From Sandarakinorhabdus sp. (lineage in GTDB: Bacteria > Pseudomonadota > Alphaproteobacteria > Sphingomonadales > Sphingomonadaceae), in contig JAIMJL010000009.1 of assembly GCA_020693225.1 (NCBI GenBank), forward strand, positions 1 to 32,018: a stretch of 32,018 nt of DNA. The letters run 5' to 3'. The notes beneath the pieces were generated by a model, which ran no database searches, had not been told where the DNA came from, and saw only the letters and a program-made list of their open reading frames with translations. A program made the position numbers and the translations under genes. Each line of letters begins with the position of its first letter. Positions within the stretch are counted from its first letter, which is position 1. Below, piece after piece: positions 1-10,940 of this stretch.

Positions 1-1029
1 GGTGAACACCAGCCAGCCGCTGACCAGCGCCACCCAGAACAGGCTCAAGGGCAGGAAGATTTTCCAGCCGAGCCGCATGAGCTGGTCGTAGCGGTAGCGC
101 GGGACGGTAGCCTTCACCCAGGCGAAGATGAAAAACACCAGCACCAGTTTTAGGAACAGCCAGACGATGCCCGGCACCATGTAGAGCGGTGCCCAGTCGA
201 GCGGCGGCAGATAGCCGCCTAGGAAGAGGGTTGATGTGAGCACGCACATCAAGAGGATGTTCATATATTCGCCGAGGAAGAACAGGGCGAAGGACATCGA
301 CGAATATTCGACCTGGTAACCGGCGACCAGCTCGGCCTCGGCCTCGGGCAAATCGAACGGCGGGCGGTTGGTTTCGGCCAGCGCCGAGATGAAGAAGACG
401 ACCGCCATCGGGAACAGCAGCGGGTTGAAGATATGGCCGTTCAGCAGGCCGAACATGTTGCCGCGCTGGCTTTCGACGATATCGGTCAGGTTGAAGCTGG
501 AGGCATAGAGCACGACGCAGATGATGACGAGGCCGAGCGAGACTTCGTAGCTCACCATCTGCGCGGCTGACCTGAGGCCACCGAGGAAGGGATATTTAGA
601 GTTCGAGGCCCAGCCCGACATGATGATGCCGTAGACGCCGAGCGAAGAGACGGCGAACAGGAACAGCAGCCCGACATTGATGTCGGCCAGCACCAGCCCG
701 GCATCGAACGGGATGACCGCCCAGGCGACCAGCGCCAGCACGAAGGTGATCATCGGCGCCAGGATGAAGATGCCCTTGTTGGCGCCCGTTGGGATGATGG
801 TTTCCTTCATGAACAGCTTGATGCCGTCTGCGAAGGGTTGCAGCAGGCCGAACGGGCCGACGACATTGGGGCCGCGCCGCAGCTGCATCATCGCCCAGAC
901 CTTGCGATCCATCCAGGTGGACATGGCCATCAGCGCCATGACGGGAAGCGCGATCAGCAGGATCAGCACGATGTGGGCGACGAACCAGCCGAAGCCGGGG
1001 CCGAGGATCGATTCGAACCAGGCGACCAT
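1..1029 (-). CDS. nuoH: NADH-quinone oxidoreductase subunit H (C-terminus truncated by window edge)
   Basis: Open reading frame from ATG at 1029 to the left edge (343 codons); N-terminus [65 protein letters not shown] is NuoH-like; its ATG overlaps the nuoG stop by 1 nt. Absent from the ORF track because it has no stop in the window. Confidence 0.93.
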   Translation of the reverse strand, partial: MVAWFESILGPGFGWFVAHIVLILLIALPVMALMAMSTWMDRKVWAMMQLRRGPNVVGPFGLLQPFADGIKLFMKETIIPTGANKGIFILAPMITFVLALVAWAVIPFDAGLVLADINVGLLFLFAVSSLGVYGIIMSGWASNSKYPFLGGLRSAAQMVSYEVSLGLVIICVVLYASSFNLTDIVESQRGNMFGLLNGHIFNPLLFPMAVVFFISALAETNRPPFDLPEAEAELVAGYQVEYSSMSFALFFLGEYMNILLMCVLTSTLFLGGYLPPLDWAPLYMVPGIVWLFLKLVLVFFIFAWVKATVPRYRYDQLMRLGWKIFLPLSLFWVALVSGWLVFT

Positions 1030-3044
1030 TATTCGGCGGCCTCCAGCATTGGCGCGCGGCCTTCGAGGATTTCGGCAACGCAGGCGGCCATGGTGGGGCT
1101 GGCGCGCAGGATGGCGTTGGACTGGTAAAAGTTGCTGACCGGCTGCTTTGCCGGGCCGGCGGGTGCGTCCGCTGACAGGGCGGCGGCTTCCCATTGCGCG
1201 GGCGCAATTCCCTCGGAAGCGAGGTGCGGCCATTCGCTGCCGATGCGGGCGCGCAGCTGCGCCAGAGTGTCATAGGGCAGCTGGACGCCGAGCACTTCGG
1301 CCAGCGCGCGGAGAATCGTCCAGTCCTCGCGGGCGTCGCCGGGCGGGAAGGTGGCCCGCAAGGCTCGCTGCACCCGGCCTTCCATGTTCACATAGGTGCC
1401 GGGACGCTCGGTGTAGGCGGCGGCAGGCAGGATGACGGTCGCCGCTTGCGCGCCGGCATCGCCATGCGAGCCAATGTAGACGATGAAACTGTTGGCAAAG
1501 GGGGTAAGATCGATATCGTCCGCGCCCAGCAGGAACAGGATTTTTGGCGGATTTTCGGCCAAGGCGGCGAGGCCTTGCGCCACGAAGCCAATTTCCAGCG
1601 CGCCGACCTGCGAGGCGTTTGACGCAACGATGTTGAAGCCGTTCCAGCCGTCTTTCACCAGGCCGAGCGGCTCAACGAGTGCATGGGCTGCCGCGAGCAC
1701 CGGCGCGGTGGCGTTGCGGCTGCCGATCAGGATGGCGGGGCGTTCGGCCTTGCGGAAGGCTTCGTCGGCGCCGTGCGGCAGCTTTGCCAGGCCCGCCAGA
1801 TCGTCGCCCAGCTCGTGCACCGGATAGGAAAGATCCTCGCCGGCACCGATGCGGAAGATTTGCGCGCCGCCCTTTCGCACCGCCTTGCGCAGGCGGGTGT
1901 TGAGGAGCGGCGCGTCCACGCGCGGGTTGAGGCCAACCAGCAACACGGCGTCGGCGGTTTCGAGGCCGGCGAGCGTGCTGTTCAGGCGCCAGTGCGCGCG
2001 CGGGCCGGAAAGGGCTGCGCCATCGAGGCGGGATTCGTGGGATGTGCTGCCAAGGCCGGCCAGCAGATCCTTCAGCGCGACCATGTCTTCCAGGCCCGCC
2101 ATCGGCCCGGCGAGTGCCGCAATCTCGTCACCGGACACGCCTTCCAGCGCGCTGCGAATGGCGGCGAAGGCGTCTGTCCAGCTGGCGGGCTTCAGGACTT
2201 TATTGAACTGCACATAGGGCCGATCGAGGCGACGTTCCTTCAGGCCATCGGCGCCGAAGCGGGCGGTATCGGCAATCCACTCCTCGTTCACATCATCGTT
2301 GAGGCGCGGCTTGATGCGCACGACCGCGCCGGAACGGGTCTGGATTTCGATATTGCTGCCGATCGCGTCCATCACGTCGATGCCGTCGGTGCGCTTCAGC
2401 TCCCACGGCCGGGCGTTGAAGGCATGCGGCTTGGCGGTGAGCGCGCCGACGGGGCAGAGATCGATGACATTGCCGGACAGTTCGGAGGTGACCGCCTGCT
2501 CCAGATAGCTTGTGATTTGCATGGTTTCGCCGCGCCCCAGCGCGCCGATTTCTTCCGCGCCGGCCACTTCCTCGGCAAAGCGGACGCAGCGGGTGCAGTG
2601 GATGCAGCGGGTCATCACCGTTTTGATGAGGGGCCCCATATGCTTGTTCGTGACCGCGCGCTTGTTTTCGTCGAAGCGGGAATAGCCCTTGCCATAGGCC
2701 ATCGCCTGGTCCTGCAGATCGCACTCCCCGCCCTGGTCGCAGATCGGGCAATCGAGCGGGTGGTTGATAAGGAGAAACTCCATCACCCCGGCCCGCGCCT
2801 TTGTCACCATCGGGCTGGCGGTCAGCACCGCCTGCCCTTCGGCTGCCGGCAGCGCGCAACTGGCCTGCGGCTTCGGCGGCCCCGGCGACACCTGCACCAG
2901 GCACATGCGGCAGTTGCCGGCGATCGACAGGCGCTCATGATAGCAGAAACGCGGAATCTCGACGCCGGCCGCTTCGCAGGCCTGCATCACGGTGGCGCCG
3001 GCAGGCACCTCCACTTCGATTCCATCCACAGTCAGCTTCGGCAT
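1029..3044 (-). CDS. nuoG: NADH-quinone oxidoreductase subunit G
   Basis: [48 protein letters not shown], with 2Fe-2S and 4Fe-4S Cys motifs ([22 protein letters not shown]). Start chosen at 3044 (672 codons) rather than the longer ORF, with AGGAGG Shine-Dalgarno (cctcct on +, 3051-3056). Confidence 0.95.
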   Translation of the reverse strand: MPKLTVDGIEVEVPAGATVMQACEAAGVEIPRFCYHERLSIAGNCRMCLVQVSPGPPKPQASCALPAAEGQAVLTASPMVTKARAGVMEFLLINHPLDCPICDQGGECDLQDQAMAYGKGYSRFDENKRAVTNKHMGPLIKTVMTRCIHCTRCVRFAEEVAGAEEIGALGRGETMQITSYLEQAVTSELSGNVIDLCPVGALTAKPHAFNARPWELKRTDGIDVMDAIGSNIEIQTRSGAVVRIKPRLNDDVNEEWIADTARFGADGLKERRLDRPYVQFNKVLKPASWTDAFAAIRSALEGVSGDEIAALAGPMAGLEDMVALKDLLAGLGSTSHESRLDGAALSGPRAHWRLNSTLAGLETADAVLLVGLNPRVDAPLLNTRLRKAVRKGGAQIFRIGAGEDLSYPVHELGDDLAGLAKLPHGADEAFRKAERPAILIGSRNATAPVLAAAHALVEPLGLVKDGWNGFNIVASNASQVGALEIGFVAQGLAALAENPPKILFLLGADDIDLTPFANSFIVYIGSHGDAGAQAATVILPAAAYTERPGTYVNMEGRVQRALRATFPPGDAREDWTILRALAEVLGVQLPYDTLAQLRARIGSEWPHLASEGIAPAQWEAAALSADAPAGPAKQPVSNFYQSNAILRASPTMAACVAEILEGRAPMLEAAE

Positions 3045-3133
3045 GCGCGCCCTCCTAATAGGGTGAGGCGCGGGATGGAAGGGGGCGCGCAACCGCAATG
3101 CAGCAATAATGACCCTGAGCCGTGGCCCGACCC

Positions 3134-4441
3134 CTACTCTGCAGCCATGGCGGTGTGCGGCACCGCCACAAAGCCCTGCCGTTTGGCGATCCGCTTTTCG
3201 ATTTCCGGGCGGAAGTGCCGGATCAGGCCCTGGATGGGCCAGGCGGCGGCGTCGCCGAGGGCGCAGATGGTGTGGCCTTCCACTTGCGTGGTCACTTCCA
3301 GCAGCAGGTCGATTTCGTGCGGCTCGGCGTCGCCCGTGACCAGCCGCTGCATGACGCGCCACATCCATCCCGTGCCTTCGCGGCAGGGGGTGCATTGGCC
3401 GCAGCTTTCGTGCTTGTAGAAATAGCTGAGGCGGGCAATGGCGCGGACGATGTCGGTGGATTTGTCCATGACGATCACGGCGGCCGTTCCCAGCCCGGAT
3501 TTCAGCTCTTTCAGCCCATCAAAATCCATCGGCGCGTCGGCAATTTCGTGCGCGGGAACCAGCGGCACCGACGATCCGCCAGGGATGACGGCGAGCAGAT
3601 TGTCCCAGCCGCCGCGGATGCCGCCGCAGTGGGTTTCGATAAGGTCACGGAACGAGATGCTCATCGCTTCCTCCACCACGCAGGGGCGGTTCACATGGCC
3701 GGAAATCTGGAACAGCTTGGTACCCAGATTGTTGGGTCGGCCGAAGGAGGCAAACCATTCCGCGCCGCGCCGAAGGATGGTGGGACCAACGGCAATGGAT
3801 TCCACATTGTTGACTGTGGTCGGGCAACCATAGAGGCCCGCACCCGCCGGGAACGGCGGCTTCAGCCGCGGCTGGCCCTTTTTGCCCTCCAGGCTTTCCA
3901 GCATCGCGGTTTCCTCGCCGCAGATATAGGCACCGGCACCACGATGCACGAACACATCGAAATCATAGCCGGAGCCGCAGGCATTGAGGCCGAGGAAGCC
4001 CTTTTCATAGGCCTGCGCGACGGCGGCAAACAGCGTTTCGGCCTCGCGGATATATTCGCCGCGGATGTAGATATAGGCGGCGCGCGCCCGCATGGCATAG
4101 CCGGCGATCAGCGCACCTTCCACCAGCTTGTGCGGATCGTGGCGGATGATTTCGCGGTCCTTGCAGCTTCCCGGCTCGCTTTCATCGGCATTGATCACGA
4201 GGAAGCTCGGGCGGCCGGGCTTCGGCTCCTTGGGCATGAAGCTCCACTTCATACCGGTGGGGAAGCCGGCGCCGCCGCGACCGCGCAGGCCCGACGCCTT
4301 GATGGCATCGATGATGGCGTCTTGCCCCATCGCCATCAGTGCTTTGGTTTCCACCCAGTCGCCGCGCTGCATGGCGGCATCGATGCCCCAGGGCTGGAAG
4401 CCATAGAGGTTGGTGAAGATGCGATCGGAATCAGCCAGCAT
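3134..4441 (-). CDS. nuoF: NADH-quinone oxidoreductase subunit F
   Basis: 435 aa; [17 protein letters not shown] (NADH/FMN site), [15 protein letters not shown] Fe-S motif. Confidence 0.96.
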   Translation of the reverse strand: MLADSDRIFTNLYGFQPWGIDAAMQRGDWVETKALMAMGQDAIIDAIKASGLRGRGGAGFPTGMKWSFMPKEPKPGRPSFLVINADESEPGSCKDREIIRHDPHKLVEGALIAGYAMRARAAYIYIRGEYIREAETLFAAVAQAYEKGFLGLNACGSGYDFDVFVHRGAGAYICGEETAMLESLEGKKGQPRLKPPFPAGAGLYGCPTTVNNVESIAVGPTILRRGAEWFASFGRPNNLGTKLFQISGHVNRPCVVEEAMSISFRDLIETHCGGIRGGWDNLLAVIPGGSSVPLVPAHEIADAPMDFDGLKELKSGLGTAAVIVMDKSTDIVRAIARLSYFYKHESCGQCTPCREGTGWMWRVMQRLVTGDAEPHEIDLLLEVTTQVEGHTICALGDAAAWPIQGLIRHFRPEIEKRIAKRQGFVAVPHTAMAAE

Positions 4442-5033
4442 GTGCCATCGCCGTCAAAGTGGTGGGGCCGCCTTCGGGGCAGCTGGCCTGGCGGCCGATC
4501 TGCGAGCCTGGGGCCGGGGCTTCGCCGGCCAGCAGCGCATCGAGGATTCTCGTCATGCTGTCGTAGGTCAGGTCTTCGTAGGTGTCGTCGTTCACTTGGC
4601 ACATCGGCGCGTTGGCGCAGACGCCCAGGCACTCGACTTCGGTAAGCGTGAAGGCGCCGTCGTTGGTGATTTCGCCCTTGCGCAGGCCCTTGTCGGCGCA
4701 GGCACGCAATATGTCGTCAGAGCCGCGCAGCATGCAGGGTGTGGTGCCGCACACCTGCACATGGAAGCGGCCGACCGGCTGCAGATTGTACATGGTGTAG
4801 AAGGAGGCGACTTCCAGCGCACGGATTTTCGGCATGCCGATTTGCGCTGCGACAAACTCGATCACCGGCAGCGGCAGCCAGGCGATGCCGGTCTGCTCGC
4901 GCATCTGGTATTGCGCCAGCCACAAGAGCGGCATGATGGCGGAGGCTTCGCGGCTTGAGGGGTAGCGGCCGAGGATTTCCTCGGCTTTTGCGGCGTTGGC
5001 GGCGGTCCATTGGAAATCGGAAAAATCGCTCAC
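4431..5033 (-). CDS. nuoE: NADH-quinone oxidoreductase subunit E
   Basis: 200 aa thioredoxin-like 2Fe-2S subunit: [13 protein letters not shown]...[16 protein letters not shown]; overlaps nuoF by 11 nt. Confidence 0.95.
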   Translation of the reverse strand: MSDFSDFQWTAANAAKAEEILGRYPSSREASAIMPLLWLAQYQMREQTGIAWLPLPVIEFVAAQIGMPKIRALEVASFYTMYNLQPVGRFHVQVCGTTPCMLRGSDDILRACADKGLRKGEITNDGAFTLTEVECLGVCANAPMCQVNDDTYEDLTYDSMTRILDALLAGEAPAPGSQIGRQASCPEGGPTTLTAMAHAG

Positions 5034-6268
5034 CGGTCAACCTCTCCGAACACGATATCGAGGCTGCCCAGAATTGCCGGCGCGTCGGCCAGCATATGCC
5101 CCTTGCAGAGGAAATCCATCGCCTGCAGGTGCGCCATGCCGGTGGCGCGGACATGGCAGCGGTACGGCTTGTTGGTGCCGTCGCTCACCAGATAGATGCC
5201 GAATTCGCCCTTGGGGCTTTCGGTCGCCACATAGACTTCGCCGGCCGGCACGTGGAAGCCTTCGGTGTAAAGCTTGAAATGGTGGATGAGGGCTTCCATC
5301 GACCGCTTCATCTCGCCGCGCGAGGGCGGCACCAGCTTGCGATCCAGTGACGCGACCGGCTGCCCCTCGGTTTCCGGCAGCAGATCCAGGCACTGGTGGA
5401 TGATCTTCATCGATTCGCGCATTTCCTGGATGCGGACCATGAAGCGATCGTAGCAGTCGCCATTTTTCCCGACCGGCACATCGAAATCCAGCTCGGCATA
5501 GATTTCATAGGGCTGCGACTTGCGCAGATCCCAGGGGATGCCGGACGCGCGGATGCATGGGCCGGTGAAGCCCCATGCCAGCGCGTCTTTCGCGGAAATC
5601 ACCCCGATATCGACATTGCGCTGCTTGAAGATGCGGTTGTTGGCGACGAGGCCCTGCACTTCGTCGAGCATTTTCGGGAAGCGGTTGGCAAAGGCGCGGA
5701 TGTCTTCGGCGAGGCCGGCCGGCATGTCCTGGTGGACGCCGCCGGGCCGGAACCAGGCGGCGTGCATGCGCGCGCCTGACACGCGCTCGGAGAAATCGTA
5801 AAGCTGCTCGCGCTCGGCAAACAGCCAGATGATCGGGGTCATCGCGCCGACATCCATCGCATGTGCGCCGGTGTTCAATATGTGATTGGAAATGCGGGTG
5901 ATTTCCGCCCACAGAACGCGCAGAATCTGCGCCCGGCGTGGCACGTCCACGCCGAGCAGCTTTTCGATGGCAAGCACATAGCTATGTTCCATGCACATCG
6001 GCGAGCAATAATCCAGGCGGTCCATATAGGGCAGCGCCTGCAGATAGGTCTTGTGCTCGATCAGCTTCTCGGTGCCGCGGTGCAGCAGGCCGATGTGCGG
6101 GTCGCAGCGTTCGATCAGCTCGCCGTCCAGCTCCATGACAAGGCGCAGCACGCCGTGCGCCGCCGGGTGCTGCGGGCCGAAATTGATCAGGTAGCTCTCG
6201 GCATTCGGATCGTCTGTCACCAGCGTGGGATCGGCGATCTTCACATCGATCGGGAGGACGTCACTCAT
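5030..6268 (-). CDS. nuoD: NADH-quinone oxidoreductase subunit D
   Basis: Start [20 protein letters not shown]...[26 protein letters not shown] overlap with nuoC. The longer ORF start (6544) lies inside nuoC and is not used. Confidence 0.95.
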   Translation of the reverse strand: MSDVLPIDVKIADPTLVTDDPNAESYLINFGPQHPAAHGVLRLVMELDGELIERCDPHIGLLHRGTEKLIEHKTYLQALPYMDRLDYCSPMCMEHSYVLAIEKLLGVDVPRRAQILRVLWAEITRISNHILNTGAHAMDVGAMTPIIWLFAEREQLYDFSERVSGARMHAAWFRPGGVHQDMPAGLAEDIRAFANRFPKMLDEVQGLVANNRIFKQRNVDIGVISAKDALAWGFTGPCIRASGIPWDLRKSQPYEIYAELDFDVPVGKNGDCYDRFMVRIQEMRESMKIIHQCLDLLPETEGQPVASLDRKLVPPSRGEMKRSMEALIHHFKLYTEGFHVPAGEVYVATESPKGEFGIYLVSDGTNKPYRCHVRATGMAHLQAMDFLCKGHMLADAPAILGSLDIVFGEVDR

Positions 6269-6912
6269 TTCGCGCGCTCCACCGCTGCCGGTTCGCCAGG
6301 CTGCTGCGGCGTGGCCTTTTCGTCGCCCGGCAACATGCCTTCCCACGGCGAGAGGAAATCGAAGTTGCGGAAATCCTGCTTCAGCTTCACCGGCGCATAG
6401 ACTACCGCCTGTGCTTCCTCGGAATAGTGCAGCTCGACATGGCCGGTGAGCGGGAAATCCTTGCGGAAGGGGTGGCCCTCGAAGCCATAGTCCGTGAGGA
6501 TGCGGCGCAGATCGGGGTTGCCGGCGAACAGCACACCGTAGCAATCCCAGGTTTCGCGCTCCAGCCAGCCGGCCACGGGAAAGACCGAGACGACCGAGGG
6601 CACCGGCGCGCTGTCATCGGTGGACAGCTTGACGCGGACGCGGCGGTTGTGACGCAGCGAGAGCAGGTGATAGACCACCTCGAACCGCTCGGGGCGCTCC
6701 GGATAGTCGGCGCCGCAGATGTCCATCAGCTGCTCGAAGGCGAGCTCGGGCGTGTCGCGCAGCAGGGCGAGCACCTCGACGATGCTGTCGCGGGCGACCA
6801 GCAAAGTCAGCTCGCCGGCCGCTTCGCGCTGTTCGAGCAGGCGCGCGCCGAGCAGCGCGACGGCTTGCGCGGCAATGGCATCGTGCGAGGCGATGGCGGG
6901 CAGATGGCTCAT
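6265..6912 (-). CDS. nuoC: NADH-quinone oxidoreductase subunit C
   Basis: 215 aa; C-terminal [43 protein letters not shown] is the conserved 30-kDa subunit signature. Confidence 0.95.
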   Translation of the reverse strand: MSHLPAIASHDAIAAQAVALLGARLLEQREAAGELTLLVARDSIVEVLALLRDTPELAFEQLMDICGADYPERPERFEVVYHLLSLRHNRRVRVKLSTDDSAPVPSVVSVFPVAGWLERETWDCYGVLFAGNPDLRRILTDYGFEGHPFRKDFPLTGHVELHYSEEAQAVVYAPVKLKQDFRNFDFLSPWEGMLPGDEKATPQQPGEPAAVERAK

Positions 6913-7478
6913 CGCTCGAAGGTTCCGACGCGGCGGATCTTCCGCTGCAGCGCCATGATGCCATAGAGCAGTGCTTCGGCGGTGGGCGGGCAGCCGGGGA
7001 CATAGATATCCACCGGCACGATGCGATCGCAGCCGCGCACCACGGAATAGCTGTAGTGATAATAGCCGCCGCCATTGGCGCAGCTGCCCATGGAAATCAC
7101 ATAGCGCGGCTCGGGCATCTGGTCATAGACGCGGCGCAAGGCCGGGGCCATCTTGTTGCAGAGCGTGCCGGCGACGATCATCACGTCCGACTGGCGCGGG
7201 GAGGCGCGCGGGGCGGCACCGAAGCGCTCCATGTCGAAGCGCGGCATGTTGGCGTGCATCATTTCAACCGCGCAGCAGGCAAGGCCAAAGGTCATCCACC
7301 AGAGCGAGCCGGTGCGCGACCAGTTGACCAGGTCTTCGAGCGAGGCGGTGAGGAAGCCCTTGTTGGAAAGCTCGCTGTTCACATCGGCGAAGAAAGCATC
7401 CTGTCCGGCGATGTCGCGCCGCAAAGGGTTGCCGTCAGGCGACACCAGACCGGTGGAGGTGGCGAGAGTGGTGCTCAT
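6909..7478 (-). CDS. nuoB: NADH-quinone oxidoreductase subunit B
   Basis: [45 protein letters not shown]...[14 protein letters not shown]...[13 protein letters not shown]; start MSTTLATS at 7478. Confidence 0.96.
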   Translation of the reverse strand: MSTTLATSTGLVSPDGNPLRRDIAGQDAFFADVNSELSNKGFLTASLEDLVNWSRTGSLWWMTFGLACCAVEMMHANMPRFDMERFGAAPRASPRQSDVMIVAGTLCNKMAPALRRVYDQMPEPRYVISMGSCANGGGYYHYSYSVVRGCDRIVPVDIYVPGCPPTAEALLYGIMALQRKIRRVGTFER

Positions 7479-7870
7479 TCCCAATCCAGCGCCCCCTTCT
7501 TCCATTCATAGATGAAGCCGATGGTGAGCAGGGCGAGGAAGATCATCATGGAAACCCAGGCGAAGATGAGATCTGGCCCCATATGTTGCAGGCTGACCGC
7601 CCAGGGGAAGAGAAAGGCGACTTCGAGATCGAAAATGATGAACAGGATGGTGACGAGGTAGAAACGCACGTCGAACTTGCCGCGGGCCGAGGAGAAGGCC
7701 GGAAAGCCGCTTTCATATTCGGTCAGCTTGTCGGCATAGGGCTTGGCGGTGCCGGCGGCGTTGGACACGAGGATCGGCAGTCCGACGAAGATGCAGGCAA
7801 AGGCGATCGCCACCCCGAGGAACAGGAGGATGGGAAGATATTCGAGACTGAGCGCGGCGGCATCTGGCAT
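7475..7870 (-). CDS. nuoA: NADH-quinone oxidoreductase subunit A
   Basis: [24 protein letters not shown]...[45 protein letters not shown]; start at 7870, 132 codons; first gene of the nuo operon. Confidence 0.94.
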   Translation of the reverse strand: MPDAAALSLEYLPILLFLGVAIAFACIFVGLPILVSNAAGTAKPYADKLTEYESGFPAFSSARGKFDVRFYLVTILFIIFDLEVAFLFPWAVSLQHMGPDLIFAWVSMMIFLALLTIGFIYEWKKGALDWE

Positions 7871-8082
7871 GCGCGCTCCTCTAATGACGTGCATCGGCGG
7901 CGGCAAGGGCGAAGGTCGGCAGACCCTGGCCTGCGACGCCACGGCCGGGCGTGAGAAAATGTGCCGGCAAAGCGGCGAAACACTGATGTCCGGGAACGCG
8001 CAACGGCTTGCGAAGATAGATGGTTTCTGGCAATAGACCATCAAGCCATAGGGCTTTTCGATTCGGCTCGATAGGGGGATTT

Positions 8083-8835
8083 ATGAAATACACTGCTGTC
8101 ATCGTGAGCGCCGCAGCGCTTCTCGCATTCTCTGCTGCACCTGCAGCTGCCGTCACGCTTACCTTCGTTGGTCAGGATGATGGCGCTTCGGAATTGGGTC
8201 CGTGGGCGAATTCTGCTGCCGCAGAAGCGGCTTTCAAGGCGGCTGCTGGTGCTTATGGCGCAGTGAAGACGGAAACCTTTGAATCGGCGACGGTTGGCGT
8301 TTTGTCGCCGCTGGTTCTGGCCGATTTGACCATTACCACCGACGCGCCAGATTTTGGGCCCACCTTGTCCGGGGTCAACAACACAACGGTTGGTGGCGCT
8401 GAAGGCGGCCTGTACGGGTTCAATGTCACGCCCGGTGGCAGCCAATGGTATGGGTTCCCGAATTTCATTGGCACCAGCGCGCTGTTCACTTTCAATGCCC
8501 CGACCAACAGCGTGGGCGTGTGGCTGACGGGCATCCAGAGCGAGTTCACTGCGAGCATCACGGTGGAATTGCTGGATGGATCGATGGAATCCTTCTTCCT
8601 GCCGGTTAACGTGAACGGCGGCGCCCAATTCTTCGGTGCGGTCAGCGACATTGCCTTCACCAAGGTGCTGGCGATCCAGACCAACAACCCCGGCGTGGCT
8701 GACGCTTTCGGCATCGACGACATCAGCTACAATGCCGTTCCGGAACCGGCCACCTGGGCGATGCTGATCACCGGCTTCGGCCTGGTTGGTTTCGCAGCTC
8801 GCCGCCGTCGTGCGGTGTCCAGCGTTACCGCCTGA
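8083..8835 (+). CDS. PEP-CTERM (PEPxxWA) sorting-signal secreted protein
   Basis: Signal peptide MKYTAVIVSAAALLAFSAAPAAA; C-terminal tripartite signal [25 protein letters not shown]. Confidence 0.9.
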   Translation: MKYTAVIVSAAALLAFSAAPAAAVTLTFVGQDDGASELGPWANSAAAEAAFKAAAGAYGAVKTETFESATVGVLSPLVLADLTITTDAPDFGPTLSGVNNTTVGGAEGGLYGFNVTPGGSQWYGFPNFIGTSALFTFNAPTNSVGVWLTGIQSEFTASITVELLDGSMESFFLPVNVNGGAQFFGAVSDIAFTKVLAIQTNNPGVADAFGIDDISYNAVPEPATWAMLITGFGLVGFAARRRRAVSSVTA

Positions 8836-8855
8836 TAGCTCTGCACGGAAAACAG

Positions 8856-8897
8856 ATGGGGCGGCTGAACTTCGGTTCGGCCGCCCCATTTTCGTTT
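8856..8897 (+). terminator. Rho-independent terminator of the first PEP-CTERM gene
   Basis: ATGGGGCGGCTGAAC-TTCG-GTTCGGCCGCCCCAT: 15-position stem including one T.G wobble (8866/8879), TTCG tetraloop at 8871-8874, followed by TTTTCGTTT; 21 nt after the stop codon. Confidence 0.88.
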
Positions 8898-8912
8898 GCC
8901 CCATTTTCATTT
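8883..8912. repeat. Two-copy 15-nt tandem repeat
   Basis: GCCCCATTTTCGTTT / GCCCCATTTTCATTT, 14 of 15 identical, overlapping the 3' arm and U-tract of the terminator. Confidence 0.8.
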
Positions 8913-8958
8913 GCCGGGGTTCTTTTGCGCTTTCAGGCGATGACGAAACTGCCGGGGA

Positions 8959-9993
8959 TCATGCCTTGGGCGGTGCTGCCGACGCACGCCGGATCAGGGT
9001 GGACAGGAACATCGATGGTTCTTCCACGGCCTCGCCGTCTAGACCGCCTACCAGCTTCAGCGCCGCCGAGCGCGCCATCGAGGCCACCGGCCAGCGCACC
9101 GTGGTGAGCGGCGGCCAGATGTGGGCGGCGGTCGGCGTGTCATCGAAGCCGACGATGGAGAGGTCACCCGGAACGTCCAGCCCGCGCTGGCGCGCGATGT
9201 GCAGCACGCCGGCCGCCATTTCATCGTTGCTGCAAAGGATGGCGGTGGGGCGCGGGAGCAGATCGAGCAGCCTTTCCCCGGCAAGCAATCCCGACTGGAA
9301 GGTGTAATTGCCATCGGCGATCAGGCTGCGCGGCAGCGGGATGTCGGCGTCTTTCAGGGCTTCCTCGAACCCGGCGCGCCGTTCGGCCGCCGAGCGAAAA
9401 CCGTGCGGTCCCTGAACCAGCCCGATCCGCTTGTGGCCCATGGACAGAAGGAAGGTCACCGCCTCCTTCACCGCCTCGCGGTCGTTGGAGGCCACCATAT
9501 GCGCGTCGTCATCCAGCCGGGCCGAGCCCATGCGGACGTAGCGGCAGCCAATGCTGGTGCACAGCTTTGCCAGCGCGTCGTTTTCCGAAATCGGCGGCAG
9601 CAAAACCACGCCAAACGGCCGCTGGCGTTCGAGGAAGGCGCCTACATCGTCCAGCATGGTGGGTGATCCGCGATCCACCGGGCGCACGATCAGCTCGAAA
9701 TCGGTCTCGCGCAGGGCTTCCAGGATGCCGCGCTGCACATTCAGAACGGTTTGCGCATTCGGATTGTCGTGCACCAGGCCGATCAGGAAATTGCGCCGCA
9801 GCGCCAGCGCGCGTGCCTGCGGATTGGGCACATAGCCAAGCCCGGCAATGACCTCGAGCACCTTTTGCCGGGTTTCCTCGTTCAGCAACGGCGAGCGGTT
9901 GATCACCCGGCTCACGGTCTTCTTGGACACGCCGGCGTCGCGCGCCACATCGTTGATGGTGGGTTGACGGGATTTCTTCATGGGCTCCGTCAT
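8959..9993 (-). CDS. LacI-family transcriptional regulator
   Basis: N-terminal HTH QPTINDVARDAGVSKKTVSRVINRSPLLNEETRQKVLEVIAGLGYVPNPQARALA; periplasmic-binding-like sensor domain. Alternative start MKKS at 9981. Confidence 0.95.
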   Translation of the reverse strand: MTEPMKKSRQPTINDVARDAGVSKKTVSRVINRSPLLNEETRQKVLEVIAGLGYVPNPQARALALRRNFLIGLVHDNPNAQTVLNVQRGILEALRETDFELIVRPVDRGSPTMLDDVGAFLERQRPFGVVLLPPISENDALAKLCTSIGCRYVRMGSARLDDDAHMVASNDREAVKEAVTFLLSMGHKRIGLVQGPHGFRSAAERRAGFEEALKDADIPLPRSLIADGNYTFQSGLLAGERLLDLLPRPTAILCSNDEMAAGVLHIARQRGLDVPGDLSIVGFDDTPTAAHIWPPLTTVRWPVASMARSAALKLVGGLDGEAVEEPSMFLSTLIRRASAAPPKA

Positions 9994-10035
9994 AGCGGCT
10001 CATCACGCTGCGCGCCATGCAGCGCCTCTTGCTGA

Positions 10036-10050
10036 TGACACCGGTTTCCA
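10036..10050. promoter_or_regulatory. Putative LacI-family operator in the lacI-like/hydratase intergenic region
   Basis: TGACACCGGTTTCCA with central ACCGGT; 14/15 identical to the site in front of dctP (13659-13673). Confidence 0.75.
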
Positions 10051-10076
10051 CTAGATGTCCCAAAGCAAACAAGCCG

Positions 10077-10940
10077 ATGGGTAAGCGCGAGATGCTGGGC
10101 GAGGGAAGTGACGCAATCGAACGGGCCATTGCCGGGGCCTTTGTGGCCGCCCGGGCGGGCCGCCAGCCGCTCAGCGCTTATCCCGGGCCGCTCCCCGGAA
10201 GCCTCGCGGAAGCCTATCGCATCCAGGATGCGGCGGTTGCGCTGCGCGGTGGATCGATTGCGGGCTGGAAGGTTGGCCGCATTCACCCGCCGGCCAGCGA
10301 CCGGTTCGGGGCCGACCGCCTGGCGGGGCCGATCTTTGCCGATCAGGTTCAGTGGCAAGCCGCCGATGGCAACCGCATGGGCATCATCGACGGCGGCTTT
10401 GCCGCTGCCGAAGCGGAATTGCTGCTGAAAGTCGGCCGGAGCCCGGACATCGCCGCAACGCTCTCGCTGGAAGACACCGAAGATTGCATCGAGTCGGTTC
10501 ATATCGGAATCGAGATCGCCTCTTCGCCCTTCCCCGGGATCAACGATCTTGGGCCAGCCGTTACGGTGTCTGATTTCGGCAACAATTTCGGCGCGTTGAT
10601 CGGCCCTGCGGTGGCCGACTGGCGCGATCTTGCCTGCGAAAGCTGGAGGGTGGAATCGCGCATCGATGGCGTGGCCGTGGGCAAGGGGGTGGCGGGCGAC
10701 ATGCCCGATGGCATATTGGGGTCTGCGCGATTCCTGTTTGCCAATCTTGCCCGGCGCGGTATCGCCATTGCACCCGGAAGCTGGATCTCCACCGGAGCCA
10801 TCAGCGGCGTGCACCCGATCCGGGCCGGTCAGCATTTCGAGGCGGATTTTGCACCGGGATTGCGCATCGGGTGCACGGTGTTTGCAGCGCTCAGCCAAGC
10901 ATCTGTGGCAGCGTCAGCGACAGCGCCGGTATCAGGCTGA
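10077..10940 (+). CDS. 2-keto-4-pentenoate hydratase / fumarylacetoacetate hydrolase-superfamily protein
   Basis: GSLAEAYRIQDAAVALRGGSIAGWKVG, AEAELLLKV, SVHIGIEIASSPF, VSDFGNNFGALIGP, ISTGAISGVHPIRAGQHFEADF blocks typical of the MhpD-like family. Start at MGKREM (10077) assumed. Confidence 0.85.
   Translation: MGKREMLGEGSDAIERAIAGAFVAARAGRQPLSAYPGPLPGSLAEAYRIQDAAVALRGGSIAGWKVGRIHPPASDRFGADRLAGPIFADQVQWQAADGNRMGIIDGGFAAAEAELLLKVGRSPDIAATLSLEDTEDCIESVHIGIEIASSPFPGINDLGPAVTVSDFGNNFGALIGPAVADWRDLACESWRVESRIDGVAVGKGVAGDMPDGILGSARFLFANLARRGIAIAPGSWISTGAISGVHPIRAGQHFEADFAPGLRIGCTVFAALSQASVAASATAPVSG

Noticed and set aside
1683-3419. 578-aa plus-strand ORF opposite nuoG
   Set aside because: Antisense mirror ORF of a clearly identified complex I gene in high-GC DNA; composition shows no recognisable domain.
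3122-4645. 507-aa plus-strand ORF opposite nuoF
   Set aside because: Antisense shadow of nuoF; no independent support such as an SD or recognisable family.
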